Positions 41,101 through 55,257 of a DNA stretch of 64,000 bases are shown here, in pieces. A model generated the notes under the pieces. The model saw nothing but the letters and a program-made list of their open reading frames with translations. It was not told the origin of the DNA and did not search any database. The DNA comes from Amborella trichopoda (Eukaryota; Streptophyta; Magnoliopsida; Amborellales; Amborellaceae), in assembly GCF_000471905.2 (NCBI RefSeq), contig NW_006497560.1, positions 506,112-570,111 of the forward strand. The letters run 5' to 3'. Position numbers and translations under genes: made by a program. Position 1 is the stretch's first letter. Each line of letters opens with the position of its first letter.

Positions 41101-44100
41101 TTTGACACCCTTTGACCCCCTTTGAACTTGGGAGGCTGCTTAGGCGTTGGGTGGCTTAGACTGCCCCCCCTCCTCCCCGGTTGCCCGGTGATTTTTGGAT
41201 TACTGAATAGGCTTATTTTATTATATTTGTGGCATCCGTAAGTAGAATTTTCTGTTATTAATACAAAAAAAAATATTTTGAATTTATAGCCTGAAATTCT
41301 ACATAGCTACTTTGTTTACATTTTGTCTCTAGAACGACTCCTGAAGTCTTCCCAACCCTACCATGGACCATAAACCAATTTTCCTAAAAACTGACACTCC
41401 TCTCTCTAGCCTCGACCTTTTAGACTTGGACTCGCTTGTTTATAGGAGCTAAATCGCAAAGGCCTTTTACCTCTTCCTGACAGTCACTTAGGGTTTCGAC
41501 TAGATGGCGAGGCTGGTTTCAAATTGCATAAGAAGTTGCGGCTTCTCAAATATCATTCGTAGTTTCCCATATAATTTTATTTCAGTAAAGAACCCTATCC
41601 TCTCTAACATTCAAGACCTAGATTCTCTCAAAGAATGAGAGAATCCAGGTCTCTGTCCATCCCAAAGGGTTCCTTGCGTAGGGACCTTCACTTAAAACTT
41701 TTGGACCTCCTCAAGAACGAGGTGATATATTTGTATCTGCTGTTTAGAATTAGATGGCTCTCCTTTGGTGATAGTGTCAAACTTTCTTCTGTAAAATGTT
41801 TAGCTCACAGTGTAGGGGCAACTTCATTAGCCAAATCTCTCTAGGTGATCTCTCTCCAATGTCTCAGACATAGTCTCAGCTTTCATCTCCTTCTTCCAAA
41901 ACCTCTTCTCCAGTGCCTCTAGTCCATGCCCCTACATGTCACAACTTTCCTTACCCTTGATTTCTCCTGAGCAAGCCTGTTGACTTGGAAGGTCCTTCCG
42001 AGTTGAAGGGTTGTCATCGGCTATCTTTGTCCCTGGGAAGGTCATAACTCCTGGGTTTGATGGTTTCACAGTCATTATCTTTGCTCATTTCTAGGAAAGA
42101 TCACCCTGGATTTCAGGGCCTTCTATCACGAATTCTTTTAAAAAGGTATCATTTGCAAAGAGGTGAACTCGACCTTCATCGCGCATATCCCCAAGGTGGA
42201 AAATGGGTGCTAAATTAAAGACTTTTGTCGAATTAGCCTTCTAAATTCTTCATACAAAATCCTTTCTATGGCGTGGACACTAGACTCAAGTCCGTCTTAA
42301 ACAACATTGTCACTCCTAACTAGAATGGCTCAATTTCAATTGTCAGATTCTAAGCAGCATATTTCTTGCCCATGAGGTCATTCACTATAGCCACCATTGT
42401 AAGATCCATGGTCTGGTTCAGACCGTGTGGGCTTTCCAATACGGCTATTATGTGTAGATGCGATGTGATGGTTTATGATGAGGATTTGACTCTTGTCCCT
42501 TCAGGCCTACCAAATCACATACAAGGGTCATACAGTCTCTTGGCAAACTACACTGGGCATCTCCGACCTTATCAAGGGGTAACCATGCCAACCCTTCTTT
42601 GTTTTTCTCTATGCCCAGGTATCTTAGGGGCTTATAACTCAATTGGCGTAGCTCGTCAAGCCTTGTTTGAGTCTCGGCATCATAATTGCCAACTTCAGTC
42701 CCTCTGGACAGTAATCCTTTGGTCCCTCTTGACCATAATCCTTTAGTCCTTATGGACCATACTCCTACTGGATCATATCACTATAGTCATAGTTTTATAT
42801 GCTCTTGTAAGTCCTTTAAATGACCACAAAAACCCAACATACATAACTTTAAAATCAACTAGAATTACATAAGGCTACTATGCCTCAATTACAGCTACTT
42901 AAACTTCAATTGCAACATTTAGTACATCCGTACACTCTTTAAACCAAGGATTACAACTCAGTTAGGGTCACTTAATAAAAGTCCAACCAAAATGTGCATG
43001 GAAATCGAACATACACCCCTTAAAGTTAAGTGCCCTAAAATTCAGCAGTATACAACGCAAAATTATACATGATTTCCAAATATAAACACCACAAGAGTCA
43101 ATCTCCAAATTACATGTTCAAACATGTTCAAGTGCTCAATGGATCATGATCATGGGAAGCCAATTGGAGCTCAATATGCCTGGTTTACAGCCAAGGTCTT
43201 TATGACATACATAGAGTGACTATCCAGATTGTAAATCACAACTAAGCTAATTTCACATCATCATCTCAATGGGAAGCAATTAGCATCTTATAATCTACAA
43301 TTTGTGTAGCACTTTAATAAAGAGAGCCCCAATATAACTTGGATCCAAAAATGGGAAAATCGTGGGAGAAGAAATTGACATGAAAATCACGTCAATTTGG
43401 CAAGAAATTAAGAAGCGTGGCATGGGAAAATTTTGTAGGCTTCATAGCCTTTAGAGCCCGTGAGAACATGTACATATATAATAAACGATGGTAAATTGTA
43501 CACTTCATTGGGAGTGTATGATTAGTTGAAGGGTTAGGCGGCCTATGGCTTGGGTCATGTCCAAAACCCTTTCTCGGCATAGGCACTACTGTTGAGGGTT
43601 TTTGGAGGGTCATCCCTTATTGAGGTCAGAGAGATGCCTAATGATGGTTTGTAGGCTAGGAGAGCTTCATGGTCTCCTGTGCGTGGATGTAGGCCTATGA
43701 GATGAAGGGTCAAATCCTCAACAAAACTTACGCACAACATTTTTAGAAAAGCAACCCTTTAGAGAGTTATCTGTATATGTGCATGGAGACAGTCTCTTTT
43801 GCAATATAGTGATACAAGTCCTAGACCAAGTAGGAATAAAATTAATAATTCATTTTGAGCATAAACTTTATTCCTACTTGGTCTAGGACTCATATTACTT
43901 TATTGCAATTGGGACTCTCTCTATGCACATGTATACATAACTCTCTAAGGGGTTGCTTCCCAAAAATGCAGCTATCCATACGTACATGCTATGCGGAAGT
44001 TTTGTTGAGGATCGAGCCCTTGCTCTTATAGGCCTACATTCGCATACAGGAGACCACGAAGCTCTTCTAGTTCATTCTGTCAAGTTCTTTCTAAGTTGTT

Positions 44101-47100
44101 GCAATGCACCGCCAGATCTACCTTTTTTTTTGCCGTTTATTCTTCCTTTAGGCACCACGCTTGAAAATTTATAGAAATTTGAATTTATCTGAAAATTAAA
44201 ATGTGAGATATTTTCATTGCCGCTACTTAGAAAAGAGCAAGATCGTCTCTAAAGGATACATCCTTACTTGTTAAGCAATTGCAAAGTAGCTATACATATG
44301 CACCATTGTGACTTATGGTCGCATGCAACCCTGTAAATTTGGGAATTTATTGCGATAGACAATAAGAACTGTATTGCATATTCTAAGTTTAGAAATTTTC
44401 CATAAAATGACCTTAAAGTGCCCTGAAATTTTCCGAATTTGAGGTTTAGGCTTTTAAACTCACGTACCTAGTTCTAATTTGTTATTAACATCAAAGAACT
44501 GAGTCTCAATTTTTAATGAGAGTTTAATCTTTGGATGTGCATGGTTGAATAAGAAAGATAAATAGGAACAAATGACTTAGAATTTGTACTTTCGCAAATG
44601 CGAAGTAACACATTACGTGACTTTTTTCTTAGCATATAATACTCAAGATTGCTTGTGGAATACATTTGGAGTATTAAATATATGAGGTGTATAACATACT
44701 TCTTCTTTCATGGTATTTGAACTTATTGGCCATGCCCTTAGTTGCATTTACTTTTAAATTATGAGTGATTCCAATTGACTATAGGCCTTTCAAAGCTAGA
44801 AGATTCCAATATTTGGAAAGGTCTGGATCTCATTATGCGTGTTAAGCTTGATTCAAGACACAAACACACAAATGTATTATGAATATGTGTCCCACATAGA
44901 AACCTACCGGCATTCAAGGGATCTTTATACGATGGCTGCAAGATTTTGTCCTTCCCTCCAGTGGAAAGGTGACTGTGGCATTAACCTTGACCTTAAAAGC
45001 AATAGGTTGACAAAATGATTATCACTATGGCTGAGAAAAAATGAGGTGTTAAATTTTGTATATTGGAAATGAATATGTATGTTCATCTTTCAAGAGGAAT
45101 ACCTTTTTGGATTTCCTTGCATTCTCCAACAGTTTGATTCCATTTGTGCTGATATTGTTTGACTTTCTGATTTTTATGCAGGAGCACAGCATCAATTTCT
45201 GAACAGTTCCACAGAAGGCCTTCTTGCTTTTTTATTTTAACTAATTCCCGGTCACTGGCTTCTGAGAAGGTAAGTGGGCCATGAGATGTTGCCTATACCA
45301 TATGCTGCTAACACATTTTTATGAACATTTTTCAAGCCATTATTAAAGTTACATAATATTGTGTAATGATGCTATTTTCTCACTTAGTACTGATCCCCTT
45401 GTGAATTCAAGAAGTTAAAGAAAGTAAATTCCTTTGTTGATGGCCTCTCATGGAAATTTATTGTTTGAGTTTCAATTGTTTTTATCTTTTATAGGCTGCA
45501 CTGTTGACAAAAGAAATATGTAAAAACATCGACATTTCAGCTAGATCAGTAGGAAACATTGATTACACTATAGTTCTGAGAGGTGATTCAACACTTCGTG
45601 GCCATTTCCCAGAGGTATGATTTTTCTCTTTGTCACTTTGTATTCCATTTGAGTTACTTCCATTAGGTTAATGATTAACTTTGCATTTGCATTATCATCA
45701 TCATCATCATCATCATCCAAATCTTATCCCAATTAATTGGGGTTAGCTACATGAATAATGTTCCTCTATTCTTCTCTATCAAAAGTCATACCTTCACTAA
45801 GACCAAAAATCACCATATCTTTTCTCAGTACTTCTATCCATGTGCTTTTAGGCCTCCCTTTTGTCCTTTTAGAGCCTTCTACTTGAACTAAATAGCACCT
45901 TCTAACGGGGTGTTGTATTAAGTCTATATTGCACATGGCCAACCACCTAAGTCTCATTTCGCTCTCTTATCGCTATTGAAGACACACCTAAGTTCCCTCG
46001 TATATATTCATTTTGAATTCTATTTTTTTTTATCTTGCCACTGATCTATCTCAATATCCTCATTTCAGTCATGCTCTTCCTATAGATATGATGTTTATTA
46101 ACCGTTCAACATTCCATCCCATAAAGCATGGCTGGTCTTACAACCGTCCTATAAAACTTTTCCTCCAATCCCAATGGTATGCGACGGATCACATAAAACT
46201 CCGGATGCACATGCACATCTCCACTTCGCCTCTATGTGCAACATCTTCCTCATACTTTGGATGCACATCTCATTTGCATTTGCATTAAAGACTGCATATT
46301 TATAAGAACACATGGCTATTACTATCTTTCTAGGAGGTGGATGCTGCTGCTTCTGTAATAGGAGAGGTAGATTCATGGATCATTTGTCCTTTCTTTCTCC
46401 AAGGAGGCCGTTACACTATTGGAGACATACATTATGTATCAGATGGAGATAGGTATCATATGTCGTCTACGCTAGTAGATTTTTGGTCAAATATTAGCTG
46501 ACTATTTTTTTCATTCGGACTGTTCTATGTGCCAGGCTTGTTCCTGCTGGAGAGACAGAGTTTTCAAAAGATGCTGCTTTTGGATATAAAGCATCAAATC
46601 TTCGTGTGGTATATTTTGACTGCACTCCTTGGATGGTGGGTTTTCTACATCTTAGGATGATAAATCATTCTTTTTAATTCTGTTTAATATCAATGTTTAG
46701 TGGATTGAGGAGAAAACGAAGGGACGCATACCTGCCAATACTGTTGCATCTATATCCATTGATCTTTTACGCAGAGAAGGTCCAGCTGCAGTTTGCAAGT
46801 TTCTTTGCAACTTGCACAAGGTATTGCTATAAACTTATGCTTTATCCTTTTCTTGATTTGAATGAATGCTTGTATAATTTATGTAAAGATACATGTACAC
46901 ACATGCTCATAACCACATCCAAGCATAGCCAGTTCCATTCATTTAGACACCTTAGTGTAGAGTGCATATAACAGTGTCACCACTCTTATCATTTGGAAAA
47001 TGAGATATGTCTCGTACCTTGAAGGTTCTAAATCCTAATATGTCCATCAAAGCCTGCATATTCAAGATAATCTGGTGGTTTAGGTTTCCGAGGCTTTACC

Positions 47101-50100
47101 TTCTTGATGATAAGAGAGTATTCCATGAGTTTTGCTAGGATTTTTTAGTCTGTAAATCAATTGGATTTCATCTTATTGGTTTTCCTTCTTTGTGAGTTTT
47201 CTTTGGCATGGTTTAATTGCTTTACTGCTCTATGGTGGTCCTAGTGCTCTGTATTGTATGTGCTGCAGTCATTATGACCTCATCAATATGACATGAGGCT
47301 GAACCCCTTAGAATCAGTCTACAACTCTTTTATATAATTCTGCTCTCTGAAGATATTCTGTTTACGCTCTAACTCCACTTCCTTAAAGAGCGATCTTATA
47401 TGCCTTTAGGCATTAACTCTTTCTGATGTGATACCTCTTTTGGCAAGGGTTGAAAGTCATCCTTCTTGTTTAAATGGGGGTACATAAAGTTATCTTCTCA
47501 GATATGCCTCTTTCTTCAGATAGATTTATCTTCTTTTCCAATCCAACTTTTCAGAAACCTTTTTGTTCAGTAACTCTAATGACAAATGGAGGCATAATCA
47601 CAGTATTAAATATTCGCACTTACACTGTCAATCTTATCTTGTTGTTGACAGGGATCAGTATGCATTGTCAATGCAGCTAGTGACCGTGACATTGCTGTAT
47701 TTGCAGCAGGAATGATCCAGGCAAAGCACTGCTCTATTTCTCTTTGTATATTTCTGCTTTTTGTGCTGTAGACTTAATCATGGATTTCAATTACCTTATA
47801 TGAAATAAAACTCTCCCATCCAATCCTTGATAGGCGGAAACAAAGGGATTGCGCTTCTTATGCCGTTCTGCTGCTAGCTTTGTATCTGCTCGTATTGGGA
47901 TAAGGCCCAGGGCTCCCATTGGTCCAAAAGATCTTGGGATCCAATCTGAAAGAAATGGAGGCCTCATAGTTGTAGGTTCTTATGTCCCAAAAACCACAAA
48001 ACAGGTTTGCATCCATTTTTCAAAATTCAGTGTTTCTGTTCTTGCTACATTATTTTATTGTGACTTGTGATAGCTGTACGCTATGTAGTTTCACTTGTGA
48101 TAATGTCCCTTTTGCAGGTAGAAGAACTGAAAACACAATGCAGCCATTTACTGAAATGCTTAGAGGTGATATCGTAACCTACCTTCTTATGAAATATGAC
48201 CATTTGTCAGTTTCTTTTTATAATTCACATCTCCTTGTTATCTTTACAATCTGAAATCTAGATGTTGCTTTGAGACAGATTTCTGTTGATAAACTGGCAA
48301 TGAAATCATCAAAAGATAGAGAAGATGAGATTAATCGTGTGGCTGAATTGGCAGAAGTTTGCCTTAAAGCCAAAAAAGACACTCTATTGGTGACCAGCCG
48401 GGATCTCATTACGGGCAACTGTGAGTCCCTTCGTTTCATTTATTGTATTTCTGATTAGTGGCATGGTCTATTTCAATAACCATTGAAGCGAAATAATTTG
48501 TTTTATTTTATTTGCAATTTATAACTAGTTAACCATATGAAAATTTGTTGCTTCTTGCTAATGATTTGGACATTAAGATGTTTGCGACTTCTATTGTTGA
48601 TGATTTCCATTTATTGGGTAAGGATGAATTTGAACTGTCATTATCTGGAGATCACATGGAAACATTTTGAGAAGTTGTGGAATCCCACTCTTAGCATGAG
48701 AAGGGTTCTATCGGTATATCAATTGGCTGGGGGAGTGGAAAGGCAATGGAGATTTTCTATCATAAAGGACAGAGTTTCCCTTTGATGTGATGGGAATAGC
48801 TGTTCAAACCAGAGCATGAAGGGGGTCAAGGGATTAGGAATGTCAATGCCATGAATAAAGCACTACTGAACAAATTGTGGAGGATGGGTGAAAAAGAGGG
48901 CAGATTGCTGGCTGCAATGATCAAGGGGAAATTCTGTACTCTGAGGCGTGGTGCCATTATTGTCACACCTTCAGCTAGAGTCTTAGCGGCTTAGAGAAAG
49001 ATTTTTATGGTTAGCTCAGACTCCAGCGAGTCGCTCAGCCTTAGCAGCCTGGAATACCCAAGTGTACCTTGTACAATATTCAGGTGAGTCTTTAAGTACT
49101 TGTCTGCGTACTGTTCATAGCACAGTTTCAAGGGTCTCCGTTTTTCAATTGTTTTCTATTTTGACCCCTAGGGTTAGAGATTTGAGCCCAACTTGAGTCC
49201 TTAAAAATATTTTAGCATGTTCTATCTGCTAGTACCATTAGATTCGCGGCAAAACAATCCGATTGGATAGAATTTTGAGATCAAAGATTTTGGGTAAGGG
49301 TTTGCTTGATTTCAAAAAATGCGATTTATTCACTAGCTTTACTCAATCTTTGATGATATTTTATCCCAATGCCTATTTTTGGGTTCTTTATGCAGTTATA
49401 TTACCAAAAAGAAAGTACTTGAGATTTTTGCAATTTGTATGTAATATTCATCCAAAATTTTAAAGAGCCTGAATATCCTAAGTCCAAACTCGAAACCCAG
49501 AACTGGTTAAGTGGTTCTGATTAGGGTTGTCTAAGGAAAGCTTTGACAAGGATTAGAGGCATCAATTCGCACCTAATGCGAAGACTGGGGGATCGACCCC
49601 AAATATTACAGTAAATTTCAATTTTTCAATTTAAATTCATGTATTTGATCTATTTTTACTAGTATCACTCAATCTAGTAATATTTTTGTTATTATTGCAT
49701 TTTATCAATAACAAATGAGTAAAGATTATATTTTTATTTGATTTTCTTTTACACTGACTGACTTTTTAAAACTTGTTTTGATACCAATTATAGGGTTTTT
49801 CCCATCTATTAAATGGTGATCTATTGTACGCCGATGACCACCTCGTTTTTGGGAACACTAATAATCAATCCTACCATGCCCTTGAACACACTCCATACAT
49901 CTTCCAGTCCATTACCGGGCTGAAAAAAAACTCATTTAAAGAAGCATATTCTTCATTAACTCCAATTTTCACAAAACCCAAATTAGCCAATTCCTAAACT
50001 GCAACATAACGGAACTTCCATTATTCCAAGGGAATCTCACCCCTAATCTTTTCCTGTCCTTAAAACCATGTCCAAACTTAGAGGTTTGAACCAAAATAAT

Positions 50101-52352
50101 CTATACCTCCTTGAAAGACTTACCTCATCAACTCATGTCTCACTTCAATCCCGAATCATTGGTGTTCTACTTTAAAACTACCCTCAATCACCATAAATAT
50201 CCTAAAGAAGCTACAAAGGAACCTCCATTGGGGAAACCAAAAAAACCAAAGACATCCAAATGTTGTTAAATGGAGTAATATTTGTAAACCTAAAAACGAA
50301 TGTGGGCTTGGCATCAAAAGAATTAAATACATAAACACGTCTTTACCAGCTAACTTGGACGAGAATTGACAACTAGAAAACACTCCCTGTGGTCAGATCT
50401 GATAAGGAAAATGTTCCTTGGCAGATATCCAATAGGCCCCCAAAAGTCACTAGAAAAGGTTCTTGGGCCTGGAAAGGCATACATGAAACCCTCCCCACTT
50501 ATAATAAGACATCCACCGGACGTTAGGTAATGAAATACCTACTTTTGTTCTGAATAATAATGGAAACTTCGCATCTCAAAGTGCTCATGAAATGCTAACA
50601 ATACCTGAATGGCCATATGGAGAAAACCAATTCACCCTAGGTCCTCGTGGTAAAGAGGATAATCACAACCAATAGTGTGCATAGATGTGGACTCTGATTA
50701 GCTAATATCTACCACATATGTACGGATGATAATGAAAGTCATAACCGCCTTTTTATTTCATACAAATTTGTAAGCGACACATACAAAGCAATCTTGTGGA
50801 GGTTCCATAGGGCCACTATTGCCGGTTCAAGTATCCTTACTCTCCTAACGAATTGGTTCAAAAAGTAACTGACAAAAAAATACCTTGCCAAGATTTTGGA
50901 AGTCTCACTCCCCACCACCATATGGGTGAATTGGCAAGAAAGAAACCGAAGAGCAAAAGAAGACCGCAAGTTGTCATTCCATAGGGTTCTAAGGGAAGTA
51001 ATTTGAAAAATCAATAATACGTTCCTGAAAGTATGTCCGTCTCACCTAAGGATGGAAGGGAAAGAACCATTTATAGAAGATGAAAAATTGAGCTCCTAAG
51101 GAGTATAATATTTGGAGTGTTTGTAGGGTGGACCTTTATAGATAGTGAGGATCTTGAGAGCTCTTTGTTTTCCCCTTTATTTTGTAATTGCACCTTGAAA
51201 TAAAAAAAATAATAATACAAGGGTGGGGTGCTGCTCAAACCCTTTGCTAGGATAAAGACCTCTCTTGATCAAACAGGAACCCCACCCTGACACCTAGGAT
51301 CCCATGTATATCGTCAACGCTCGCTTTTGTGCTAGAATATAAAGTGATATATTTTTGTTGTGGAGTCCTCTTTGTGAGACTATGGTATGTGTCTATAAGG
51401 CATTGTAGAGTGCAGCGCATTATATTATGTTATGCTTCACTCTTCATTGTCCTCAATTTGAATCCTTGACTTAAAAACTGATAGGCCTCATCTGAATTAG
51501 CACTAGAATAGTAAAATGATGTTAGCCACAATAGCATTTGTTGTTTCATCAGTTTTTGGGCAAATAAGTCAGTTTTTAACCATTTTTTTCATTTCAACTA
51601 ATTTTCTATTTTTATAGATTTTTCGATATTATTTTGATTCAATTTTTTGGGGGGTCTTTTTTGGCCCTTTCCTTGGCTCGGTCATGATTAGGCACGTTTG
51701 AGTCAACTCAGGCTCTACAATTAGTGCCTTGTTTGAGTTTGCTTTACAAATCATTGATAATTAGTGCTCACTGAGATTTCAATTCCAATATTAGATTTGG
51801 TGTTGGGATAGGTCAATAGGGGTTTGCTGCGGTATAACATGTTTGGGTAGATTTGAGGATAACAGTGGACCCAAAGGTCAATATTTGTCAATATGATGAG
51901 CAGGACTATTGATCAATATGATGCCCAAATATCCTCAAATTGATCATCTCGACATCAAGATGCATGGACATGAGAAAAATATGGATTTCAAGTTTTGGAA
52001 ATAGTGTATCTTGTAATGCATTTTTTGACCGTCAATTTTCAAGATTTTGAAGTTTCATAGATCTGATCGATCTACCCAATTTTTTAAGCTTGAAATTTTA
52101 TAATTAGAGATAAAAATATATTTAAGGTTATCACAAAGATTTCCAGTACTGAAACCACATTTCTTGACACTATTTGAAGGTGCGCTTTACTTTGATTGTT
52201 TGGAGCCTCGGCTCTATACAAACCTCACCCTTTATATTGTTTAGCCTTTATTTGTTTTATGTCTCGAAATAAAGGAAGTATTGTCTATAAGTTATAATTA
52301 GGGTTATTACTTACTATTATAAGAGGGGTAAGCCACTCAATTACCCTTTCTA

Positions 52353-52391
<39 letters not shown>

Positions 52392-55176
52392 TCTTCTTTT
52401 CGTCCTTATTTTCTATTCTCCCTTTCTCTCTCTAAATCCTACCAAACTGTTTTCCTCTATACTTTAGTTTCAACTTGGTATCAGAGCCATACGATCGGTA
52501 TAGATGGTATTGTAGCATGGTACTGTAGCAGATTGTTGTAGCATGTTGATGTAGCACTTCCTGTAGCACTTCCTATAGCACATTACTGTGGTAGGGGGTC
52601 GATCTTCAAAAAGGTACGCAAGAACGGTGTTTGGGGCCGACATCATCGTTTGGGTTAGATAATATCATCATGCCCCCCAACTCTTTTCCAGCAGTATATG
52701 TCACATCCCAAGTTTTATAACACTAATATTCTTGAGATGTGACAGTCTATTCTTAAACTATAGAACAAATTCAGAATTTCTACTATATATTTTATCAAAA
52801 TTGATTTTTCCATTTGTTAAAATTTTCAAAATTATACAAAGTCTACTCACAACTTATATTGACATGAAGGTCTTAGATATGTACATCTTTTGATAGGACA
52901 AAAGTTACAGAGGTGAACTTGAACAAAAGTTACAAAGGTGAATTTAACCATGACTACAAACTTCTTCCAAGTTACTCCTGCTGTACATACGAACAATAAG
53001 GCTGCAATTATTTTGAAATGAATCCACAATAGTTTGATGAGTTTGGCTATTCAGTCATCATAATCATTAAGAATCATGGTTGGAAAATGTAGTTATTTTC
53101 TAAATGAGTGCATATTGAGAAAAATGGAGAACTGTTCAAATTTTTAGACAGAAATACACAGTTTTAACATAATTCAAAAGATATTTAACAATATGAGGAA
53201 AAAAAGAAATACATAGTTTATCATAATTCAAAAGATTTTACAAATACCCTACCAGCATCTCAAGTAGGTCACTTATATACCCCACCAGCATCCTGGATGG
53301 GTTCACTTAATCCCTACCAGCGTACCGGATAGGTCCACTTATACCTCACCGGCATACCGGATAAGTCCACTCAATCCCTACCTGTGTACCGAATAGGTTC
53401 ACTTAATTCCTACCAGTATCCCGGATAGGTCCACTTAATCCCTACCGACGGCTCGGATAGGTCCATTTAATTCTTACTGGCATCCTGGATAGGTCCACTG
53501 TTACCTCACCGGCATACCGGATGAGTCCACTTGTATACTTAAAGTATCTTTGAAAACTCTTAAATATCAGGAAACAATAATATCATATACTCAATATATC
53601 CTTGAAATCATAGCACGAATTCACATGAAAACACTTTCACTAATGTTTCTTAAAACATTTTGAGCTCAATTTCTTAAGTACAGTTTCAGAAAGGTAACAA
53701 TTATGAGAGTCGTTTTTTAAAAATTGATATCTTATACAATAAACAGTTTGTAGACAGTAGAAGAATCTTATGGAAATCCAGAGTTGAATACTAAATTTTC
53801 AACTGTCTAAAATCCTTAATAATAGATAGAAATATCACAATTTTATTAAAAGCAGAAATACCAGTTTTCAAATAACTATTTTATAGGAAAATGAGATCAC
53901 TTACACATAAAACTTACAGTGTCTAAAATTCATAACAATTGACGGAAATGTCACAAATTTATTAAAAGTGGAAATATCAGTTTTCAAATAACTATTTTAT
54001 AGGAAAATGAGATCACTTACACATAAAACTTATAGTGTCTAAAATTCATAACAATCGATGGAAATATCACAATTTTATTAAAAGCAGAAATGCCAATTTT
54101 CAAATAACTATTTCACAGGAAAATGAGGTCACTTACACATAAAACTTATAATGTCTAAAATTCATAATGATAGACGATCACTTACCTATACGTCACTCTG
54201 GGATGGATATGTTGTTACTGCTGTCAGATTAAGACTGGGATTAATGATGTTCAGCTAGAGGTATGGGAAGAGAGACCAAATGAGTTTATATAGAGAAAGG
54301 GACTATAAAAAAAATGTTCATATTATAAGAGAGAAATATTCTATGCTTATGATAGAGAGGATGGAATTCGTTGAAGAGAGAGAAAATAATGAACATATTT
54401 TACTATCATACTAATAATGAACATATAATTTTACTTATCATTATAATACTAATATTATAAGAGAGAGTGAGAGAGAATGAAATTTGTTGAAGAGAGAGAA
54501 AATAATGAACATATTTTACTTTCATACTAATATTATTTTATTATCATACTAATAATGAACTTATTATTTTACTTATTATTATAATACTAATATTATGAGA
54601 GCGAGAGAATAAAATTCATTGGAAAGAGAGAGAAATTAATATATATTTTACTATTATATTAATATTATGGTACTATCATACTAATAATGACCAATTATTT
54701 TACGATCATACTATTATTATGAGAGAGAAAGATAAAAATAATGAAAGCCTAATGAGGCTATCATTATAAAGATATTATGAGAATAATCATGCAAGAGAGA
54801 GAAACTTAATTGTAAGAAAATCATTTAAGATAGAGAGAAGAGAAGAAGCTTACATTTGAGAGGAGAGAGAAGACCCATTTATGATAGATTAATTATGGGT
54901 CAATGAGGGGTATTTATAAGTGAGAAGGTCAATCTTCATTTGACACATGTCAAACATGTCGCCTTTTTCCTCATATATATGCCACCTCATGACAATTATC
55001 ACTTTATAATGACACATTATCACCTCATAATGACAAATCACTTTGTATTTAATTATCTTAATTTAATTAAAATAAAAGTGAAAAGGAAATTTTAGGGTGG
55101 TCCCAAGGTGCATTCATATTACAATGAACTATCACTATTTAAGTGTTTTATATTACTTTTATTTATTGTTTTGTTG

Positions 55177-55257
<81 letters not shown>

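Larger units (their letters stand above)
52690..55100 (+). repeat. LTR-like insertion (about 2.4 kb) with two minisatellites, inside Copia gag
   Basis: It starts TGTCACATCCCAAGTTTT, a common plant Gypsy LTR start. Near the far end there is a TATA-like box (GTATTTATAAG, about 54907) and a terminal segment TTTAGGGTGGTCCCA near 55091. The upstream half holds a 32-bp and a 116-bp tandem repeat. No coding. It looks like a large solo LTR, but no target-site duplication was fixed. Confidence 0.5.

Noticed and set aside
42366-42746. 126-residue open frame, the longest in the window
   Set aside because: It spans the end of a LINE fragment and repeat X; no consistent protein family.
53246-53533. Evenly spaced repeats that could suggest a CRISPR array
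   Set aside because: The 32-bp units are directly adjacent with no unique spacers, in a plant transposon context.
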